Shown here: positions 4,829-8,342 of the stretch, in pieces
Layout: each line of letters starts with the position of its first letter
Numbering within the stretch: the stretch's first letter is position 1
Assembly (NCBI GenBank): GCA_016867055.1
Contig: VGKN01000051.1
Location: 1 to 8,342 of the forward strand
Direction: 5' to 3'
From: Candidatus Omnitrophota bacterium
Lineage (GTDB): Bacteria > Omnitrophota > Koll11 > VGKN01
DNA length: 8,342 nt
The notes under the pieces: model-generated
What the model saw: the letters and a program-made list of their open reading frames with translations, nothing else
Databases searched by the model: none
Told to the model about the DNA's origin: nothing
Program-made: the position numbers and the translations under genes

Positions 4829-6055
4829 TTATGCAAGCGAAATCCCACTAACCCTTAGCCTCATTTTCCTAAATAATATAATTGCAAAGAGATTTCTCAA
4901 GAAGTAAAGATAGCGAAGTCTATAGAGTAAATTGGTTTTGGTAGTATAGGGGGTCAGGTTATAAAATTTAGCAAATTGCTCCTGAGGGATATTTAGAATA
5001 TATTCTACTGGCTCCCAGAGGCTATCATAGAGCAAAAAATGGGCCTTCAGGTATATATTCTTTAAATCCATATCTTCAAAGAAGGTATTTTTCAGAATAA
5101 AACTATTTATAACCTTGCGTTTCCAGAAAGGCACTTTTAATTGTTCAGGTATAGAATGGGAAGCTAAGATATTATCCAGTAGATTTGACTGAGATAAAGA
5201 GAAATATAATGCTGATTCCATCCTACAGAGCCTTGCCCATTTTAGAATATAATCCCAATCAATCTCAGAATTATATTTATTTAAAATAATAGCCAGGTCG
5301 CAAGCCTCCTTTAACGATAGGATATTTCCAAAGCGACGCTTGTGTAAAACCAAACTAAAGATGGTATCTTCAATGGATAAATATCTAACTCTATTACCAT
5401 TAACCTCCTTATCTCTAAGCCTCAACCAAAGTTTGGGTAAGGGTAGTGTTTTCCCGCGTTTAAAATCTAAATCCCAGTGGACATCAACTACCACAGAAGA
5501 CAAAAAACCAGATTTTTTCCTGAAGGAAATATGGCATTGTTCCTTTAACCAATAGCTATCCCTTAGTCCCGACAATGCCTTGTTATAGTCTAAATCTATC
5601 ATTATCTTTTCAGCAGAAAACAAATCCTCTCTTTTTACCATAATATCTATATCTACCATACTACGATAACTTATATCGGGATAAATATCGCTAAAAAAAG
5701 ACAACCCCTTAAGAGGGATAAAGGGAATATTACGCTCATTAAAAGCCTTTGCTATAACCAAAAATTCTTCCGATAACAACATATTCCTTGCTAAGTTAAA
5801 AAAATAACTATTCTTTAGCTTTTCATATATGGCAGGGGACATAATCTGCTGTTTATCTTTTAATAAGATATAGGTTATAGGAAGTAACTCATGATATTGA
5901 ATAAATCTAATAAATCTATCCCACTTAAAACTATTCCCTACGCTTTCCAATATATCCTTGATATCCCCTTCTCTTGCGGGATTGATTAACGCTCGAGCAA
6001 TAGCAAAAATGAGCCTCTCCTCTGGTTTGTTAAATATCTTATTTAATCCTGACAT
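4829..6055 (-). CDS. Nucleotidyltransferase-fold protein (PF14907-like, NTP_transf_5)
   Basis: A 408-residue protein with the motifs of the uncharacterised nucleotidyltransferase family: an N-terminal helical part, then NIPFIPLKGLSFFSDIYPD (LKG at 115-117) and YRSMVDIDIMV with Arg131, Asp135 and Asp137 as the metal-binding D-x-D, a third acidic position in VVDVHWDL (Asp191), and a helical C-terminal half starting around SIEDTIFSLVLHKRR (227-241). The family recurs beside HprK-like kinases and PqqD proteins in lasso-peptide and exopolysaccharide loci; in the pseudomycoidin pathway, as I recall, the homologue adds a group to the phosphorylated C-terminus of the peptide. Here it lies 34 bases after the glycosyltransferase gene and 226 bases before the kinase gene, so it could serve either sugar or peptide chemistry. 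No strong ribosome site precedes the ATG. Confidence 0.85.
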   Translation of the reverse strand: MSGLNKIFNKPEERLIFAIARALINPAREGDIKDILESVGNSFKWDRFIRFIQYHELLPITYILLKDKQQIMSPAIYEKLKNSYFFNLARNMLLSEEFLVIAKAFNERNIPFIPLKGLSFFSDIYPDISYRSMVDIDIMVKREDLFSAEKIMIDLDYNKALSGLRDSYWLKEQCHISFRKKSGFLSSVVVDVHWDLDFKRGKTLPLPKLWLRLRDKEVNGNRVRYLSIEDTIFSLVLHKRRFGNILSLKEACDLAIILNKYNSEIDWDYILKWARLCRMESALYFSLSQSNLLDNILASHSIPEQLKVPFWKRKVINSFILKNTFFEDMDLKNIYLKAHFLLYDSLWEPVEYILNIPQEQFAKFYNLTPYTTKTNLLYRLRYLYFLRNLFAIILFRKMRLRVSGISLA

Positions 6056-6089
6056 ATATTTATAAGTTCTCGCAATCTTTGTAATAGTC

Positions 6090-7775
6090 TTATCTGGTCA
6101 ATCTATAAACCTCAAAGCTTTCCTCTAATAAATTCTTTTTTGAAATGTAAAATGGCAAAAGTCCCCAATCATGGCTATAAAAACCTGCGTGGAACCTTGT
6201 ATTATGGATAATAATATTTGTGCGATAATCTACTTTCTTAATCAAAATTTTAATAAATTTTAGTCTCGATAGCTTATCAAGAAAAATTCTTCTTCTACCA
6301 AAACCAACCGTTGGAAGTACTGGAGCGCTTGGTGCAACAAAAATAGCCCTTTGCAATAGGTCTTTGTTTATCTCCTCAAGGGTTAAAGGAAGATATCCTT
6401 CAGGATACCTATAATGTGATCTTCTTAAAATCTCCCTGCAAGTAAACGGCTTATATCCTTCCTTTATCATATAATAATTATATCCCCAATCTCCAGCATA
6501 AAAATAAACCTGCTTTTCTGGCGGAATTGTTCTTTTAAGATGTTGAGCAATATCTCTATATACCCCTGCAAAATAATAATCGCCGATAGCCAAAGCTGTG
6601 GATATAGAAACAGTAAGGAACATAAAAAGATATAACATCTTCTTGGTCTTTTGTATAAAATGCGGGGAATAAGAATTTATTTCATCAAATATAATTAGAA
6701 ACATTGGCGGGAAAAGTAATAAAACAAATCTCGCTGCAATAAAGTTAGAAAGAATAATAAAGATTAGAAGGATAAAGAACCATAGACATAAAAATAATTT
6801 GTCTTTGTTATAAGCCTGATTAGACATGGCCGTTAATCCGTTTTTAAAAACTACTAAAATTATAAAAAATGAAACGATCAAAAGGAGGGCGATTATGGAT
6901 TTTCCGAAAATAGTATATTCAGAAAAAAATCTTACTAAAAACGGCGATAATCCAATAGGAAGCGATGCTAAAAATAGAAAAAGATTTATTCTGCGTCGTA
7001 ATAGATATGGCGATATAAATAAAGTAGCGACTGATGTCCCGCTAAGAAAAATCAGACAAGCAAATGTCCTTATTAAACTTCCTGATATGAAATATCCCTT
7101 TAACCTTCCCGTCAAGGCATAAAGAAATATTGAATGTTTATAAAATATAATGTTATGAAGAATCCATAAGAGGAATATAGCAACTGGAATAACTAAAAAG
7201 AAAAGGCTGCGTTTTTTCTTATGAAGTAAAGAGTAAATAAATAAAATAGGAAAAAGCATAAGCCCAGAGTATTTAGTCAAAATTGCAGCGCCTGCTAATA
7301 TCCCAGATAAAGCTAACAATCTGTTATTGCCACTATCTGTTCCATAAATAAATAGTGCTAATGAAGCAAGAAAGAAACCAAAAAGAGGAATGTCTAACAT
7401 AATATTCTGTGATGTAACAATAAATGCAGGGGTTGAAACGAGAAATAGCGTTGGAAATAAACTTCCATTAGCAAATCTCTTACCTAAAAAAACTATTGAA
7501 ATAATCACAAGCAATGAAAACGGTAAGTAAAATAAATGAAGCCATATCTCCCTCTCACCAAATAACTTTATTATCGGCCCGTAGTAATACCCAAGAAGAA
7601 CAGGATTACTAAAAAAAACAGGGGGCGGATTAAGAAAATTCCTATTTACTGCCCTTGCCATAGCAATAGTAAAAGGGTCATCTATATGAAAGGCTTTATT
7701 TAAGAAAAAGGCATTATAAGCTGTAAATAAAATTAATAAGATAAATAAATATTTATACCTTTTTTTAAAATCCAT
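6090..7775 (-). CDS. Polytopic GT-C glycosyltransferase (GT39/GT83, ArnT/PMT-like)
   Basis: A 561-residue membrane protein with about ten or more hydrophobic segments up to around residue 405, then a soluble C-terminal domain. The first loop holds KAFHIDDPFTIAMARAV (27-43) with Asp32-Asp33, the acidic catalytic motif of GT-C enzymes, and the second acidic position is in IMLDIPLF (Asp128). Such enzymes take a sugar from a polyprenyl-phosphate carrier and transfer it to lipid, protein or glycan on the outer face of the membrane. The C-terminal part, with VYFYAGDWGYNYYMIKEGY, is a pattern I associate with family members in candidate-phylum bacteria. It begins six bases after the glycoside hydrolase stop, and its GGTGA ribosome site overlaps that stop, indicating translational coupling. 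Acceptor and donor are unknown. Confidence 0.88.
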   Translation of the reverse strand: MDFKKRYKYLFILLILFTAYNAFFLNKAFHIDDPFTIAMARAVNRNFLNPPPVFFSNPVLLGYYYGPIIKLFGEREIWLHLFYLPFSLLVIISIVFLGKRFANGSLFPTLFLVSTPAFIVTSQNIMLDIPLFGFFLASLALFIYGTDSGNNRLLALSGILAGAAILTKYSGLMLFPILFIYSLLHKKKRSLFFLVIPVAIFLLWILHNIIFYKHSIFLYALTGRLKGYFISGSLIRTFACLIFLSGTSVATLFISPYLLRRRINLFLFLASLPIGLSPFLVRFFSEYTIFGKSIIALLLIVSFFIILVVFKNGLTAMSNQAYNKDKLFLCLWFFILLIFIILSNFIAARFVLLLFPPMFLIIFDEINSYSPHFIQKTKKMLYLFMFLTVSISTALAIGDYYFAGVYRDIAQHLKRTIPPEKQVYFYAGDWGYNYYMIKEGYKPFTCREILRRSHYRYPEGYLPLTLEEINKDLLQRAIFVAPSAPVLPTVGFGRRRIFLDKLSRLKFIKILIKKVDYRTNIIIHNTRFHAGFYSHDWGLLPFYISKKNLLEESFEVYRLTR

Positions 7776-7781
7776 ATTTAA

Positions 7782-8342
7782 TCACCAAGATGTATATAAA
7801 ACAAGACTTTGGGGTGGTATTTTATCTTTTAAAAAATCTTTAAATTTTATTAACCTAAATTTAAGCATGTGTTGATCTTTAGTGGGAACTGATTTTGAAG
7901 AGTATAAATACCTTTTTAATGGCTTGCTACAATCTAATCCATTTATTATAATTTTACGCGATAAATTAGATTTGTTTAAAACGAATATTGATTTTTTGTT
8001 ACCATATTCTATGCAGGAAGTTTTTAGTTGAGAATGCCCTTGATTTTTTATTCCTATTACCCTTGAGCCCTGCTTAACGTATTTTGTAAAAAGGCTGTAG
8101 GCGTAAAATACAGGTCTTGGCCACCAATCTTCATCCTTATAACCCCATAGACCTATATTCATTTTTTTACCATCCGGCATTAAAATCTCATGTAAACACC
8201 AAATTGACACTCCGCTAACTCCAGAATTTAATGCATCAATACACAATTCAGCACTCAGCAGACCATAATCAAAACTCTTCATAAGGCTATTATTATGAGA
8301 GCTAAAATCTGGGCCACGAAAACCAAACTCACAAATAAAGAA
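7782..8342 (-). CDS. Glycoside hydrolase, clan-A-like, C-terminal part (truncated by window edge)
   Basis: The frame stays open through the right edge, so the ATG at 8282 is internal; 186 residues are visible before TGA at 7782-7784. The first visible residues FFICEFGFRGPD contain Glu5 in an E-F-G context, the position of the catalytic nucleophile at the end of beta strand 7 in clan GH-A barrels. GVSGVSIWCLHEIL (41-54, Trp48) fits strand 8, and WPRPVFYAYSLFTKYVKQGS the final helix. The rest is beta-rich (about 95-186) like the small C-terminal domain of GH39/GH5-type enzymes. The acid/base residue and any signal peptide lie outside. Coupling to the glycosyltransferase gene suggests a role in making or trimming a surface glycan. 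The exact GH family is not resolvable. Confidence 0.75.
   Translation of the reverse strand, partial: FFICEFGFRGPDFSSHNNSLMKSFDYGLLSAELCIDALNSGVSGVSIWCLHEILMPDGKKMNIGLWGYKDEDWWPRPVFYAYSLFTKYVKQGSRVIGIKNQGHSQLKTSCIEYGNKKSIFVLNKSNLSRKIIINGLDCSKPLKRYLYSSKSVPTKDQHMLKFRLIKFKDFLKDKIPPQSLVLYTSW

Noticed and set aside
4462..4851. Plus-strand open frame of 129 codons
   Set aside because: It lies across the start of the HprK-like gene, the repeat-like gap and the end of the nucleotidyltransferase gene, has no recognisable motif, and is antisense to well-supported genes.
5340..5555. Plus-strand open frame of 71 codons
   Set aside because: Antisense to the conserved nucleotidyltransferase region; no protein-like character.
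6826..7122. Plus-strand open frame of 98 codons
   Set aside because: Antisense to the membrane-spanning glycosyltransferase; basic composition is typical of a shadow of hydrophobic codons.

Overview
The window is AT-rich bacterial DNA in which every gene I can support lies on the minus strand, so the story reads from right to left. Two genes run off the window: a glycoside hydrolase on the right and a B12-binding radical SAM protein on the left. Many PqqD/HprK/nucleotidyltransferase genes, a GT-C glycosyltransferase of the 'DDPF' type and scattered GC-rich repeat-like palindromes suggest an uncultured anaerobic or candidate-phylum bacterium (Omnitrophota-like would fit). That placement is inference; no rRNA or other marker gene is present.

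Layout in transcription order: (1) 8342-4829, a tightly spaced set: the C-terminal part of a clan-A-type glycoside hydrolase, a polytopic GT39/GT83-like glycosyltransferase and a PF14907-type nucleotidyltransferase. (2) 4828-4603, a 226-base gap with an extended -10 promoter-like site and a GC-rich repeat-like element. (3) 4602-1820, a compact module: an HPr-kinase-like protein, a stand-alone PqqD-like protein overlapping it by 17 nt, a radical SAM/SPASM protein with its own fused N-terminal PqqD domain, and a 49-codon ORF starting with TTG behind a near-perfect Shine-Dalgarno. (4) 1604-1098, a small S26-type signal peptidase with a Ser/His pair and a C-terminal membrane helix. (5) 1097-568, a 530-base gap with a GC-rich hairpin, a TTGACA promoter-like site and a decayed-looking open stretch. 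(6) 567-1, the B12-binding domain of a second radical SAM protein.

The most interesting object is the small ORF at 1969-1820. It looks like a RiPP precursor: a basic N-terminal leader containing a W-x-x-P-x-L motif like the Y-x-x-P-x-L leader motif bound by PqqD-like recognition elements in lasso-peptide systems, a Pro/Val-rich linker, and a short C-terminus with C-G-C and a terminal Ser-Ser. The neighbours could supply leader recognition (two PqqD domains), radical modification (SPASM enzyme), phosphorylation of the terminal Ser (HprK-like kinase, as for paeninodin), further decoration (nucleotidyltransferase) and proteolysis (S26 peptidase). No lasso cyclase, B2 protease or transporter is in view. 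The arrangement recalls the ScmC/ScmD/radical SAM genes of the 'SynChlorMet' cassettes, but this precursor and the combination with a nucleotidyltransferase and a Ser/His signal peptidase look distinctive. Product chemistry is unproven.
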